From positions 62,001-126,000 of the forward strand of contig JAKQTR010000030.1 in the NCBI GenBank assembly GCA_029562975.1: a stretch of DNA of 64,000 nucleotides. Direction: 5' to 3'. Shown piece by piece: positions 24,764 through 34,781 of the stretch (positions are counted from its first letter, which is position 1; each line of letters begins with the position of its first letter). This DNA comes from Acidobacteriota bacterium. GTDB lineage: Bacteria > Acidobacteriota > Vicinamibacteria > Vicinamibacterales > JAKQTR01. The translations under genes and the position numbers were made by a program. Under the pieces are notes generated by a model that had not been told where the DNA came from, did not search any database, and saw only the letters and a program-made list of their open reading frames with translations.

Positions 24764-24764
24764 T
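24759..24764 (+). promoter_or_regulatory. -10-like element for the element-borne tRNA-Leu
   Basis: TATAGT matches the TATAAT consensus in five of six positions, 21 bp before the tRNA 5' end, so a transcript would start about 15 nt upstream of the mature tRNA. No convincing -35 is seen. It overlaps the recombinase stop codon. Confidence 0.45.
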
Positions 24765-24785
24765 GTGAGGATGTCCGTCGAACGT

Positions 24786-24869
24786 GGGGACTTGGCGGAA
24801 CTGGCAGACGCGCAAGACTTAGGATCTTGTGTCCTTACGGACGTGTGGGTTCAACTCCCACAGTCCCCA
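24786..24869 (+). tRNA. Complete tRNA-Leu, anticodon UAG, carried by the element
   Basis: A full class II fold. Acceptor GGGGACT (24786-24792) pairs with AGTCCCC (24862-24868), discriminator A at 24869. The D-arm is identical to that of the host tRNA over 19 nt (24793-24811). Anticodon stem CAAGA/TCTTG encloses the loop CTTAGGA with anticodon TAG at 24820-24822. The variable arm is GTCC-TTAC-GGAC, and the T-arm is GTGGG-TTCAACT-CCCAC. CCA is not encoded, whereas it is in the host copy. The acceptor, anticodon-stem, variable and T-stem sequences all differ from the host tRNA while keeping pairing, so this is an independent tRNA, not a duplicate made by insertion. Confidence 0.95.
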
Positions 24870-24932
24870 CTTGAAGTTGTGTGTAAATGTGTCAACGAAG
24901 CGTCAGGTTGTAAGGTGTTTTTGCGGATAGGA

Positions 24933-24943
24933 TGGACTTAGGA
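24933..24943 (+). repeat. attR core (direct repeat copy 2)
   Basis: TGGACTTAGGA, identical to the core at 19462-19472. Upstream bases (GGA) belong to the element; downstream bases TCCAG are the host 3' anticodon-stem strand. Confidence 0.9.
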
Positions 24944-24991
24944 TCCAGTAGCCGAGAGGCTGTGGGGGTTCGAATCCCCCCTTTCGCACCA
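24933..24991 (+). pseudogene. 3' half of host tRNA-Leu(UAG), with encoded CCA
   Basis: After the core come the anticodon-stem strand TCCAG (24944-24948), a variable arm GCC-GAGA-GGC, the T-arm GGGGG-TTCGAAT-CCCCC (24964-24980), the acceptor strand CTTTCGC, discriminator A and CCA (24989-24991). The acceptor strand pairs perfectly with GCGAAAG at 19434-19440. The element sequence upstream of the core supplies no D-arm or 5' acceptor strand, so this end is not a functional tRNA. Confidence 0.93.
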
Positions 24992-25098
24992 GGACGTGGC
25001 CGGCCGGGCGCATGACGGGGCCCCGGCGGGCGATCCGCGTTCCACGGCACCCTGGGATGTCCTGAACCCCGCCCCGAAGACTGCCGATACACACCGCG

Positions 25099-26403
25099 AT
25101 GAAGGTCGAGTACGCCGACATCACCGAGACGCGCAAGCGGCTCACGATCGAACTCCCGAGCGCGGCGGTCGACGCCGAGATCGATCGCCTCACGTCGCGG
25201 CTGAGCCGCACGGCGAGGGTGCCCGGGTTCCGGCCGGGCAGGGTCCCGGAGCGGGTCGTCTGGCAGCGCTTCAAGGACGACATCCTGCATGACGTCGCGC
25301 ACGATCTGGTGCCCCAGGCGCTCGACGACGCCCTGCGGGAGCGCGGACTCGAGCCGGTGGATACGCCCGACGTGCGGGACGTGGTCGTCGAGCCGGGCCG
25401 GCCGCTGACCTTCGTCGCGACGTTCGAGACCGTGCCGCCGTTCGATCCGGGCGAGTACCGCGGGATTGCGCTGCGGCGGCGGGCGGTGGCGGTGACCGAG
25501 GACGAGGTCGATCAGGCCATCGAGCGCCTGCGGCAGCGGGCCGCGCGGTTCGAGCCGGTGGAAGGGCGGCCGCTCGCGGCCGCCGACTGGGCGACGGTCG
25601 ATCTGGAGCGCCAGCCGATCGTCGGCGGCGAGGCGGCGGGCGAGGCGGAGCGCCACGAGGACGTGACGATCGACCTCGGGGCGGAGGCGAACCCGCCGGG
25701 CTTCTCCGATCACCTCATCGGCCTAGGCGCCGGGGCGCGCGCGGAGTTCCGGATCGACTACCCGGCGGATCACCCGGTGGCGCAGCTGGCGGGCACGGCG
25801 GTCCGGTATGGCGTGGCGATCAAGGCGATCAAGCAGCGCGTGGTGCCGGAGCTGGACGACGAGTTCGCGAAGGACCTCGGCAGCTTCGCGTCGCTGGCGG
25901 CGCTGCGGGACGGCGTGCGGGCGGACCTGGCGCACGAGGCGGCGCGCGAGGCGGACCGCGCGCTCCGGGAGGACCTGCTGGCGACCCTGGCGGCGCGGGT
26001 GCCGTTTGCGGTGCCGGACTCGCTGGTGGAGCGGGAGCTGGACCGCCGGGTCGAGGATCTCGCGCGGCGGCTGCTGGACCAGCGCGTCGATCCGCGCGAG
26101 GCGGGGATAGACTGGAACGAGTTCCGCGCCGCCCAGCGGGAGGCGGCAGCGGAGTCGGTGAAGGCGGCGCTCGCGCTGGATGAGGTCGCGCGGCGGGAGC
26201 CCGTGACGGTCGGCGACGAGGAAGTGGCGCAGGAGATCGCGCGCTTCGCGGAGCGCAGCGGACGGTCGGCCGACGCGGTGCGGGCGCAGATCGCGAAGGA
26301 CGGCGGCGAGGCGCGGCTGCGCGAGGGCCTGCGGCGGGAGAAGACGATGGATCTGCTGCTCGCGAACGCGGCCGTCACGCCGGCGGGGGGAGGGGCGGCA
26401 TGA
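25099..26403 (+). CDS. tig: Trigger factor
   Basis: 434 residues, the usual length of trigger factor. The N-terminal ribosome-binding domain contains the signature [20 protein letters not shown] (one residue varied from the G-F-R-x-G-K-x-P consensus, here GFRPGRVP). The middle region is the FKBP-type peptidyl-prolyl isomerase domain ([20 protein letters not shown]), and the C-terminal part is the long helical chaperone domain. It binds the ribosomal exit tunnel and helps nascent chains fold. Its end overlaps clpP by 4 bp (ATGA), giving the classical tig-clpP-clpX-lon order. It is the first host gene to the right of the mobile element. Confidence 0.95.
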   Translation: MKVEYADITETRKRLTIELPSAAVDAEIDRLTSRLSRTARVPGFRPGRVPERVVWQRFKDDILHDVAHDLVPQALDDALRERGLEPVDTPDVRDVVVEPGRPLTFVATFETVPPFDPGEYRGIALRRRAVAVTEDEVDQAIERLRQRAARFEPVEGRPLAAADWATVDLERQPIVGGEAAGEAERHEDVTIDLGAEANPPGFSDHLIGLGAGARAEFRIDYPADHPVAQLAGTAVRYGVAIKAIKQRVVPELDDEFAKDLGSFASLAALRDGVRADLAHEAAREADRALREDLLATLAARVPFAVPDSLVERELDRRVEDLARRLLDQRVDPREAGIDWNEFRAAQREAAAESVKAALALDEVARREPVTVGDEEVAQEIARFAERSGRSADAVRAQIAKDGGEARLREGLRREKTMDLLLANAAVTPAGGGAA

Positions 26404-27014
26404 CACGAGACGCCGGGAGCGCCCGCGGGCAGCTGGTCCCGATGGTGATCGAGCAGACCGCCCGGGGCGAGCGCGCGTACGACATCTACTCCCGCCTGCT
26501 GAAGGACAGCATCATCTTCATCGGCACGCCGATCGACGATCAGATTGCGAACCTGGTGATCGCGCAGATGCTGTTCCTGGAGGCGGAGGACCCGGAGAAG
26601 GACATCCTGCTGTACATCAACAGCCCCGGCGGGTCGATCACGGCCGGGCTGGCGATCTACGACACGATGCAGTTCATCCGCCCGGACGTGCAGACGTACT
26701 GCCTCGGGCAGGCGGCGTCGATGGGGGCGCTGCTGCTGGCGGGCGGGGCGAAGGGCAAGCGGTTCTCGCTGCCGAACTCGCGCATCGTGATCCACCAGCC
26801 GCTGATGCAGGGGCTGGCGGGCCAGGCGACGGACATCGATATTGCGGCGCGGGAGCTCTTGCGGATGCGGGAGAACCTGAACGCGATCCTGCAGCGCCAC
26901 ACGGGCCAGCCGCTCGAGCGCATCCAGGTGGACACCGAGCGCGACTACATCATGCGTCCGGAGCAGGCCAAGGAATACGGTATCATTGACGATGTGATCC
27001 GCAAGCGCGCCTGA
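26400..27014 (+). CDS. clpP: ATP-dependent Clp protease proteolytic subunit
   Basis: 204 residues. The catalytic Ser lies in [11 protein letters not shown] (S107), His in IHQPLMQG (H132), and Asp in the DTERDYIM motif (~178-182); the Ser-to-His spacing of 25 is the family value. A short N-terminal extension may be a processed propeptide. It forms a tetradecameric chamber and degrades proteins fed by ClpX, whose gene follows after 52 bp. The start overlaps tig by 4 bp, so the two are translationally coupled. Confidence 0.96.
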   Translation: MTRDAGSARGQLVPMVIEQTARGERAYDIYSRLLKDSIIFIGTPIDDQIANLVIAQMLFLEAEDPEKDILLYINSPGGSITAGLAIYDTMQFIRPDVQTYCLGQAASMGALLLAGGAKGKRFSLPNSRIVIHQPLMQGLAGQATDIDIAARELLRMRENLNAILQRHTGQPLERIQVDTERDYIMRPEQAKEYGIIDDVIRKRA

Positions 27015-27024
27015 GGGGCGCCGG

Positions 27025-27046
27025 CGGGGCCGTCCGGACGGCCCCG
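27025..27046. terminator. Perfect 22-bp palindrome between clpP and clpX
   Basis: The 11 bases at 27025-27035 (ending GGCCGTCC) are the exact complement of 27036-27046, so the site is self-complementary without a loop. There is no T-tract. It could lower readthrough into clpX, protect the clpP mRNA 3' end, or be a protein-binding site. Confidence 0.5.
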
Positions 27047-27066
27047 GCGCGGGTTCGGACCGGCAC

Positions 27067-28313
<1,247 letters not shown>

Positions 28314-28314
<1 letters not shown>

Positions 28315-30707
28315 TGGAACTGTACGAGACGCTCCCCATCGTGCCGCTGCGGGACCTGGTGGTGTTCCCGCACATGATGGTGCCCTTCGTCATCGGGCGC
28401 CCGGCGTCGATCCGCGCCCTCGAGCACGCGCAGGAGAAGGACAACCGCGTGTTCCTGGCGGCGCAGCACGACGCCCAGGTGGACGACCCGCAGCCCCAGG
28501 ACATCTACTCGATGGGGTGCGTGGCGAACGTCGTCCAGAGCCTGAAGCTGCCCGACGGCAACATCAAGCTGCTCGTCGAGGGCGCCGAGCGCGGGCGGGC
28601 GATCGAGTGGAAGGAGGACCGCGGGTTCTTCCGGGTCGTCGTCAAGGTGCTGCCCCGCCACCGCGACGCCGCGGGGGACGTCGAGGGCGCGATGAGCCGC
28701 GTCGTGTCGCTGTTCGAGCAGTACGTGAAGCTGTCGAACTCCCTGCAGTACGACGCGATGATCGCCGCGGTGCGGGTGGACGACCCTGGCCGCCTCTCGG
28801 ACACGATCGCCGCCCACCTGCTCGTGGGCGTCGAGGAGAAGCAGAACCTGCTCGAGATGGTGTCGCCCCTCGAGCGCCTGAACCGCATCGCCTCCATCCT
28901 CGAGACCGAGGTCGACAAGCTCCAGGTCGACCGCCGGATCCAGACGCGCGTGAAGAAGCAGATGGAGAAGGCCCAGAAGGAGTACTACCTCAACGAGAAG
29001 ATGCGGGCCATCCAGAAGGAGCTGGGCCGCAAGGACGAGCGCGGAAACGAGATCGACGACCTCAGGAAGAAGATCGAGAAGGCCCGGATGCCGAAGGACG
29101 TCGAGGAGAAGGCCCTGCAGGAGCTGAAGCGCCTCGAGGCGATGCCCCCGATGTCCGCCGAGGCCACCGTGTCGCGCAACTACCTCGACTGGCTCGTCGG
29201 CGTGCCGTGGCACAAGCGCACGAAGGAGAGCCGCGACCTCAAGCGCGCCGAGGCCATCCTGAACGCCGACCACTACGGCCTCGAGAAGGTCAAGGAGCGG
29301 ATCCTCGAGTTCCTCGCCGTCCGCGCCCTCGTCAAGAAGCCGAAGGCCACGATCCTGACCTTCGCGGGCCCCCCTGGCGTCGGCAAGACCTCCCTCGCGA
29401 AGTCCATCGCCCGCGCCATGAACCGCCGGTTCGTCCGCCTCTCCCTCGGCGGCGTGCGCGACGAGGCGGAGGTTCGCGGCCACCGCCGGACGTACATCGG
29501 CGCGTTCCCCGGCCAGATCATCCAGATGATGAAGAAGGCCGGCACGCAGAACCCGCTCTTCCTGCTGGACGAAGTCGACAAGATGTCGATGGACTTCCGC
29601 GGCGATCCGTCGGCGGCGCTCCTCGAGGTCCTCGACCCGGAGCAGAACCACGCCTTCCTCGACCACTACCTGGACGTCGAGTACGACCTCTCGAACGTCA
29701 TGTTCATCTGCACGGCCAACGTCCTGCACACCGTGCCGCAGGCGCTGCGCGACCGCATGGAGGTGCTGAACCTGGCGGGCTACACCGAGCAGGAGAAGCT
29801 GGAGATCGCCAAGCGGTTCCTCGTGCCGAAGGCCCTCGAGGGCACGGGCCTGCTGCCGGCGAACGTGTCGTTCACCGACGACGCGATCCAGACGATCATC
29901 CAGCGCTACACGCGCGAGGCCGGCGTCCGCGGCCTCGAGCGCGAGATCCAATCCATCTGCCGGAAGGTCGCGCGCCGCGTCGTCACCGAGGGCCGCGCTC
30001 ATGCCGAGAGCGTCTCGTCGGAGCGGATCGCCGCGTTCCTCGGCGTCCCGAAGTTCCGGCCCACCGAAGCCGAGGCCAAGAACGAGGTCGGCCTGGCCAC
30101 CGGCCTGGCCTGGACCGAGGTCGGCGGCGAAATCCTCGTCACCGAAACCACGCTCATGTCCGGCCGCGGCCGCCTCACGCTCACGGGCAAGCTCGGCGAC
30201 GTTATGCAGGAGTCGGCGCAGGCGGCCCTGAGCTACGTGCGGTCCAAGGCCGCCGAGTACGGCATCGACAAGGACTTCCCCCGCCGCCACGACGTTCACA
30301 TCCACGTGCCCGAGGGCGCCATCCCGAAGGACGGCCCGTCGGCGGGCATCACGATGGCGACCGCCCTCGTGTCGGTGCTGACCGGCACGCCGGTCCGCCG
30401 CGACGTCGCCATGACGGGCGAGATCACGCTGCGCGGCAAGGTGCTGCCGATCGGGGGCGTGAAGGAGAAGGTCCTCGCCGCCCACCGCGCCGGCGTCACG
30501 AACATCGTCCTGCCGAAGGACAACGAGAAGGACCTCGCGGACATCCCGCGCACCGTGCTGGATGTCCTCAACGTCTACCTGGTCGAAACCATGGACGAGG
30601 TGCTGCGGGTGGCGCTGGCGACGCCGCTGCCGGGCCGCCCCCTGGCGGACGCGGCCATCGAGCCGGTGCGCGTCGACCGCCCGAGCGACGAGCGCGTCAC
30701 GCACTAG
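28314..30707 (+). CDS. lon: Lon ATP-dependent serine protease
   Basis: 797 residues from the GTG at 28314, which begins [20 protein letters not shown], the normal N-terminal start of Lon; longer in-frame starts run into clpX. It has the N-terminal substrate-binding domain, a coiled-coil region, AAA+ Walker A GPPGVGKT (352-359), and the C-terminal peptidase domain with the catalytic dyad S676 ([12 protein letters not shown]) and K719 ([14 protein letters not shown]). It degrades misfolded and regulatory proteins in the cytoplasm. A hairpin with an intergenic repeat follows. Confidence 0.96.
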
Positions 30708-30717
30708 CCTGAGACCC

Positions 30718-30757
30718 GGCCTGCCGCCGCAGCGGGCCGGCAGGCCGTTCAGCGAAG
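30718..30757. repeat. Intergenic repeat copy 1 with hairpin, downstream of lon
   Basis: GGCCTGCCG (30718-30726) pairs with CGGCAGGCC (30738-30746) over an 11-nt loop. The right arm plus following bases (30735-30757, beginning GGCCGGCAGGCC and ending CAGCGAAG) is identical over 23 nt to 34207-34229. It may serve as the lon terminator. Confidence 0.7.
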
Positions 30758-30871
30758 ACGGGGGCGCAGGGCTCGGGAGGCGGCGCCGGACGTGGCCCCA
30801 GGCTCGGGGCGCCCGCCTGGACTGCGACGCGGCGGGGGCCGTCCCGGCTGCCCTGCCGCGCACCGGACACC

Positions 30872-31501
30872 ATGGCGAGAGCCGGAATCGTCGCGGCGGA
30901 GTTCGTCACCAGCGTTGCGGCCGCGGCGGGACTGCCGCAGTCGCCGCTTGCCGAGGTGGCGCTCGTCGGCCGCTCCAACGTCGGCAAGTCGAGTCTGCTC
31001 AACGCCCTCGCCGGGCGCACGATCGCCCGCACGAGCGCGGCGCCCGGCAAGACGCGCCTGGCGAACTTCTACCGGCTCGAGCCGCGCCGTGGCACGGCCT
31101 GCCACGTGGTGGACCTGCCGGGTTACGGCTACGCGAGGGGCGCCGGGGACGGCCGGCCGTTCGAGCCGCTCGCGCGGGACTACTTCTTCGGCGGCCGGGC
31201 GCCGGATCGCCTCAGGGGGGCCATCGCGGCCGCCGTGCTGCTGGCCGACGCGAGGCACCCCGGCCTGGACGCCGATCTCGGGGCAGCGGCCTGGCTGACG
31301 GCGCACGGCTGCCCGTACCAGGTGGCGGCGGCCAAGGCGGACAAGCTGTCCCGCGGGGAGCGGCAGCGCGCCGCGGAATCCTTCGCGCGCGCGTTCGGGA
31401 GAGACGTGCTGATGCTGTCGGCGCGGACCGGGGAAGGGCTCGAGTCTCTGTGGACGTGGATCGCACAACAGGTGGAACAGTGGACGCAACGCAGACCGTA
31501 G
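30872..31501 (+). CDS. engB: Ribosome biogenesis GTP-binding protein EngB (YihA/YsxC)
   Basis: 209 residues. G1 is [12 protein letters not shown] (33-44), G3 [10 protein letters not shown] (81-90), and the G4-like motif AAKADK precedes the G5 region LSARTGEG. This family helps large ribosomal subunit assembly. The ATG at 30872 gives the usual N-terminal strand [20 protein letters not shown] before G1. Its 3' end overlaps the likely rho start by 22 bp. Confidence 0.93.
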   Translation: MARAGIVAAEFVTSVAAAAGLPQSPLAEVALVGRSNVGKSSLLNALAGRTIARTSAAPGKTRLANFYRLEPRRGTACHVVDLPGYGYARGAGDGRPFEPLARDYFFGGRAPDRLRGAIAAAVLLADARHPGLDADLGAAAWLTAHGCPYQVAAAKADKLSRGERQRAAESFARAFGRDVLMLSARTGEGLESLWTWIAQQVEQWTQRRP

Positions 31502-32760
31502 ACGTCGCGCAGCTCGACCTCGCGTCGCTCAAGACGATGAGCGTGGCGGGCCTGACCGCCATCGCGAAGCAGCTCGACCTTCCCGGCGCCACGGGGCTCC
31601 GGAAGCAGGACCTCATCTTTCAGATCCTCAGGGCCCGCAGCGAGCGCAGCGGCCTGATGTTCTCCGAGGGCGTCCTCGAGACCCTGCCGGACGGCTACGG
31701 GTTCCTGCGGGGCCCCGACTACAACTACCTCCCGGGCCCGGACGACGTCTACGTGTCGCCGTCGCAGATCCGGCGATTCGACCTGCACACCGGCGACACC
31801 GTGTCGGGCCAGATCCGCCCGCCCCGCGAGGGCGAGCGGTACTTCGCCCTCGTCAAGGTGGACGCGGTGAACTTCGAGCCGCCGGAGCGAAAGCGCGAGC
31901 GCGTCTACTTCGAGAACCTCACGCCGCTCTACCCGCAGGAGAAGTTCAACCTCGAGTTCGCCGCCGACGAGCTGTGCACCCGCGTGATCGACATGATGGT
32001 GCCCATCGGAAAGGGCCAGCGCGGCCTCATCGTGGCGCCGCCGCGCACGGGCAAGACCATGCTGCTGCAGGCGCTGGCGAACAGCGTCATGGCGAACCAC
32101 CCCGACGTCTTCCTCATCGTCCTGCTCATCGACGAGCGGCCCGAGGAGGTCACCGACATGCAGCGGTCCGTGCGCGGCGAGGTGATCTCGTCCACCTTCG
32201 ACGAGCCGCCCCAGCGCCACGTGCAGATCGCCGAGATGGTCATCGAAAAGGCCAAGCGGCTGGTGGAAACCGGGCGCGACGTGCTGATTCTGCTCGACTC
32301 GATCACGCGGCTCGCGCGGGCCTACAACACGGTGGTGCCGGCGTCGGGGCGCATCCTGTCGGGCGGCGTGGACAGCAACGCGCTCCAGAAACCCAAACGC
32401 TTCTTCGGCGCCGCCCGCAAGATCGAAGGGGCGGGCTCGCTGACCATCGTCGCCACCGCCCTCATCGACACCGGCTCCCGCATGGACGACGTCATCTTCG
32501 AGGAGTTCAAGGGCACCGGCAACCTCGAGATCCTGCTCGATCGGAAGCTGTCGGACCGCCGCGTCTATCCGTCGATCGACTTGCAGAAGAGCGGCACCCG
32601 CAAAGAGGAGCTCCTGCTCGACAAAGAGACGCTCAACAAGGTCTGGGTCCTCCGGAAGGTGCTCGATCCGCTGTCCACCGTCGACGCCATGGAGCTGCTC
32701 CTGGGGAAGCTGTCGAAAACCAAGAGCAACGCCGAGTTCCTGGCGGCAATGCATCGCTAG
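31480..32760 (+). CDS. rho: Transcription termination factor Rho
   Basis: 426 residues from the GTG at 31480, preceded by AGGTGG. The N-terminal helical domain starts [20 protein letters not shown], followed by the cold-shock-like RNA-binding domain ([20 protein letters not shown]), the P-loop APPRTGKT (186-193), the [12 protein letters not shown] motif, the Q-loop/R-loop region and a C-terminal conserved end ([11 protein letters not shown]). A hexameric RNA helicase that ends transcription. Upstream in-frame GTGs at 31450 and 31456 are possible starts. It overlaps engB. Confidence 0.96.
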   Translation: MDATQTVDVAQLDLASLKTMSVAGLTAIAKQLDLPGATGLRKQDLIFQILRARSERSGLMFSEGVLETLPDGYGFLRGPDYNYLPGPDDVYVSPSQIRRFDLHTGDTVSGQIRPPREGERYFALVKVDAVNFEPPERKRERVYFENLTPLYPQEKFNLEFAADELCTRVIDMMVPIGKGQRGLIVAPPRTGKTMLLQALANSVMANHPDVFLIVLLIDERPEEVTDMQRSVRGEVISSTFDEPPQRHVQIAEMVIEKAKRLVETGRDVLILLDSITRLARAYNTVVPASGRILSGGVDSNALQKPKRFFGAARKIEGAGSLTIVATALIDTGSRMDDVIFEEFKGTGNLEILLDRKLSDRRVYPSIDLQKSGTRKEELLLDKETLNKVWVLRKVLDPLSTVDAMELLLGKLSKTKSNAEFLAAMHR

Positions 32761-33173
32761 AGACAAGAGGGAATGCGGGGCGCCATGGCGGCGCTCGGCC
32801 CGCCACGCCGTCGCCTGCCGACAGGCCGCCTGGCGAGAGCGGGATTCGGGATTCGGGATTCGAAATCCGGCATTCCGGATTTCTCGGACCTCTCGAGAAG
32901 CGCGCTGCGGCCCAGTCTGCTGGCCGGTCGCGTAACCCATTGATTGGACGGATGTTAGAGAACGACTCAGTGCGCCAGAACACCGCTTCGTCGGCATGGG
33001 GTTCGCATGCGGAATCTCACGGAGAGGGAGGCTCGCCCGAGTACTGCGTGCTCGTCTGGTCGGCAACGACCGAGGGAGACGCATGAGGGGCAGCGTGCAC
33101 AGGCGCGCTGCCCCTCGGCGTGTACCGGCCGCGCAGGAGCCCGGTGGGCGCGTCACAGGGCAGGACTGACGAA
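32761..33173. other. Intergenic region after rho, with a heptamer array
   Basis: 413 bp without a supported gene. It contains three perfect tandem GGGATTC heptamers (32841-32861) followed by related ATTCC-containing bases to about 32882. A less GC-rich stretch follows. No tRNA or recognisable ncRNA is seen. Confidence 0.6.
32841..32861. repeat. Heptamer array: three GGGATTC units
   Basis: Three exact 7-bp units, with degenerate related units after it. It belongs to the same 7-bp-period family as arrays at 40225-40266, 40360-40380 and 51723-51813. Confidence 0.75.
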
Positions 33174-34139
33174 ATGAAGTACAGACCATTCGGACGAGTG
33201 GGAACCCCGGTCGCTGAGATTGGTTTTGGCACCTGGGGCATGGGCGGCTGGAGCGGGTCCGACGACACGGCCTCCAGGGCGGCGCTTCGCAGGGGGCTGG
33301 AACTCGGCTGCAACTTCCTCGACACGGCGCGCGCGTACGGCGACGGACACAGCGAGCGCCTCATCCGCGACGTCCTCTCCGGCTGGGACGGCCCGGCGCC
33401 GTTCATCGCCACCAAAGTCCCGCCGAAGAACGGGCGATGGCCCGCAAGGCCAGACTACCTCCTCGACGACGTGTTCCCGGCGGACCACGTGCGCCGGGCT
33501 ACCGAGGAGAGCCTGGAGAACCTGGGGATCGATCGCCTCGACCTGCAGCAGTTCCACGTGTGGACCGACGCCTGGGCGGCTGACGACCGCTGGCAGCGCG
33601 CCGTCGCCGATCTCAAAGCAGAGGGCCTGGTGAAGGCCTTCGGGATCAGCATCAACCGCTGGGAGCCGGCCAACGCGATCCGGGCCCTCCAGACGGGGCT
33701 CATCGATGCCGTCCAGGTTGTCTACAACATCTTCGACCAGGCGCCGGAAGACGAGTTGTTCCCCGCGTGCCGGGAACTGGGCGTCGCCGTCATCGCCCGC
33801 GTGCCGTTTGACGAAGGCAGCCTGACGGGGACGATGACCGCGAGCGACACGTGGCCGGCGAGCGACTGGCGCAGCCTGTATTTCACGCCCGACAAGCTCC
33901 GGGCGACGCTGGCGCGCGTCGAGCGCCTCCAGGCCGACCTTCCGGACGGCATGGCATTGCCGGAGCTGGCGTTGCGCTTCATCCTGCACCACCCTGCCGT
34001 CACGACGGTCATCCCCGGGATGCGGAAGGTCGGCCATGTCGAGAGGAACCTCGCCGCTTCCGACGGCCGGGCCTTCCCGCCAGCCCTGCTCGACGCCATG
34101 CGGCGGCACCGCTGGGACCGGGACGAGGTCATTCCGTAG
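33174..34139 (+). CDS. Aldo/keto reductase
   Basis: 321 residues from the ATG at 33174, which begins MKYRPFGRVGTPVAEIGFGT, the standard start of the family. Catalytic residues are visible: Asp and Tyr in FLDTARAYGDGHSE, Lys in FIATKVPP, His in QQFHVWTD. The C-terminal IPGMRKVGHVERNL is the NADP-binding end. It reduces carbonyl compounds with NAD(P)H in the cytoplasm; the substrate is unknown. It sits between rho and rpmE without an obvious functional link. Confidence 0.9.
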   Translation: MKYRPFGRVGTPVAEIGFGTWGMGGWSGSDDTASRAALRRGLELGCNFLDTARAYGDGHSERLIRDVLSGWDGPAPFIATKVPPKNGRWPARPDYLLDDVFPADHVRRATEESLENLGIDRLDLQQFHVWTDAWAADDRWQRAVADLKAEGLVKAFGISINRWEPANAIRALQTGLIDAVQVVYNIFDQAPEDELFPACRELGVAVIARVPFDEGSLTGTMTASDTWPASDWRSLYFTPDKLRATLARVERLQADLPDGMALPELALRFILHHPAVTTVIPGMRKVGHVERNLAASDGRAFPPALLDAMRRHRWDRDEVIP

Positions 34140-34189
34140 GCGATAGGGGCTGGGCGCTCGGCGGCCGTCAGGCAGGGACAAGGAGCAAA

Positions 34190-34229
34190 GCCTGCCCGCC
34201 GAAGCTGGCCGGCAGGCCGTTCAGCGAAG
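34190..34229. repeat. Intergenic repeat copy 2, upstream of rpmE
   Basis: 34207-34229 is identical over 23 nt to 30735-30757, and the preceding ~17 nt (GCCTGCCCGCCGAAGCT) is closely similar to copy 1 and pairs with the GGCAGGC arm. It lies after the aldo/keto reductase stop. Confidence 0.7.
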
Positions 34230-34357
34230 GCGAGGGGCCGGGCAGCCGGGGCGAGGACGGCCTCGCGGCCGCGGCGCCGGCGGCGTGCCGGCGCGAGCGC
34301 GCCATCGGCGCGCGCCGCACGCGGTGCCCCGCTTGGTTCGTGGCGGCGGGGCGTACC

Positions 34358-34366
34358 TGCTATACT
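34358..34366 (+). promoter_or_regulatory. Candidate extended -10 promoter of rpmE
   Basis: TGCTATACT (TGn plus TATACT) ends 32 bp before the rpmE ATG at 34399. The -35 is unclear. It resembles the TGCTACAAT element at 4458-4466. Confidence 0.5.
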
Positions 34367-34398
34367 TGGAAGATCGCAGGAGGCGTGAAGGAGCGGTC

Positions 34399-34674
34399 AT
34401 GAAGGAAGGCATCCACCCGAAGTACTTCGACGTTGTCGCGCGCTGCGCGTGCGGGGCGACGTGGAAGACCCGTTCGACGAAGCCCGAGCTTCACCTCGAG
34501 ATCTGCTCGAGCTGCCACCCGTTCTACACCGGCCGGCAGAAGATTATGGACACCGAAGGCCGCATCGAGCGGTTCACGAAGAAGTACGGCGCGCAGACCT
34601 CTGAGGCCCGCAAGAAGGCGGCCGCCACCAGGAAAGCCTCGAAGAAGGCCGCCGGCGCGGCGGCCCGGAGCTGA
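34399..34674 (+). CDS. rpmE: 50S ribosomal protein L31 (zinc-binding form)
   Basis: 91 residues. It starts [20 protein letters not shown] and contains the four zinc-ligand cysteines at C16, C18, C36 and C39 (CACG and CSSC), so it is the zinc-containing C+ form. The motif [20 protein letters not shown] is a family signature. The Lys/Ala-rich tail (~66-91) is longer than in the standard ~70-residue L31 and resembles histone-like tails. GGAGG-type spacing precedes the ATG (AGGAGCGGTC). Confidence 0.95.
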   Translation: MKEGIHPKYFDVVARCACGATWKTRSTKPELHLEICSSCHPFYTGRQKIMDTEGRIERFTKKYGAQTSEARKKAAATRKASKKAAGAAARS

Positions 34675-34781
34675 AGCCGGCCATCCCCGCAGGGGCGCCC
34701 CGCCAGCGGGCGCCCCGCGTGCTCCCCCACCCGTTTGACGCCCGGCCCGCCCCGCGGTAACGTCCCCGCGGAGGCTCCGCC

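Larger units (their letters stand above)
19462..24943. mobile_element. Integrative element inserted in the anticodon loop of tRNA-Leu(UAG)
   Basis: The element is bounded by an 11-bp direct repeat, TGGACTTAGGA (19462-19472 and 24933-24943), which is the 3' part of the anticodon stem/loop. One copy plus the interior is 5,471 bp. Content left to right: tyrosine recombinase, methyltransferase-nuclease fusion, a convergent minus-strand block (49-residue protein, ribbon-helix-helix protein, HUH Rep-like protein), a roughly 520-bp non-coding control region, a serine recombinase and a complete tRNA-Leu(UAG). Base composition is visibly lower in GC than the flanks. Unlike most tRNA-targeting islands, neither end rebuilds the target tRNA; the element's own tRNA seems to do so functionally. 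Confidence 0.9.

Noticed and set aside
19434-24991. Group I intron or trans-spliced tRNA explanation for the split tRNA-Leu
   Set aside because: Introns occur in tRNA-Leu anticodon loops, but this insertion is over 5 kb, encodes recombinases, and leaves an 11-bp direct duplication. Sequences flanking the halves do not pair with each other, so trans-splicing is not supported.
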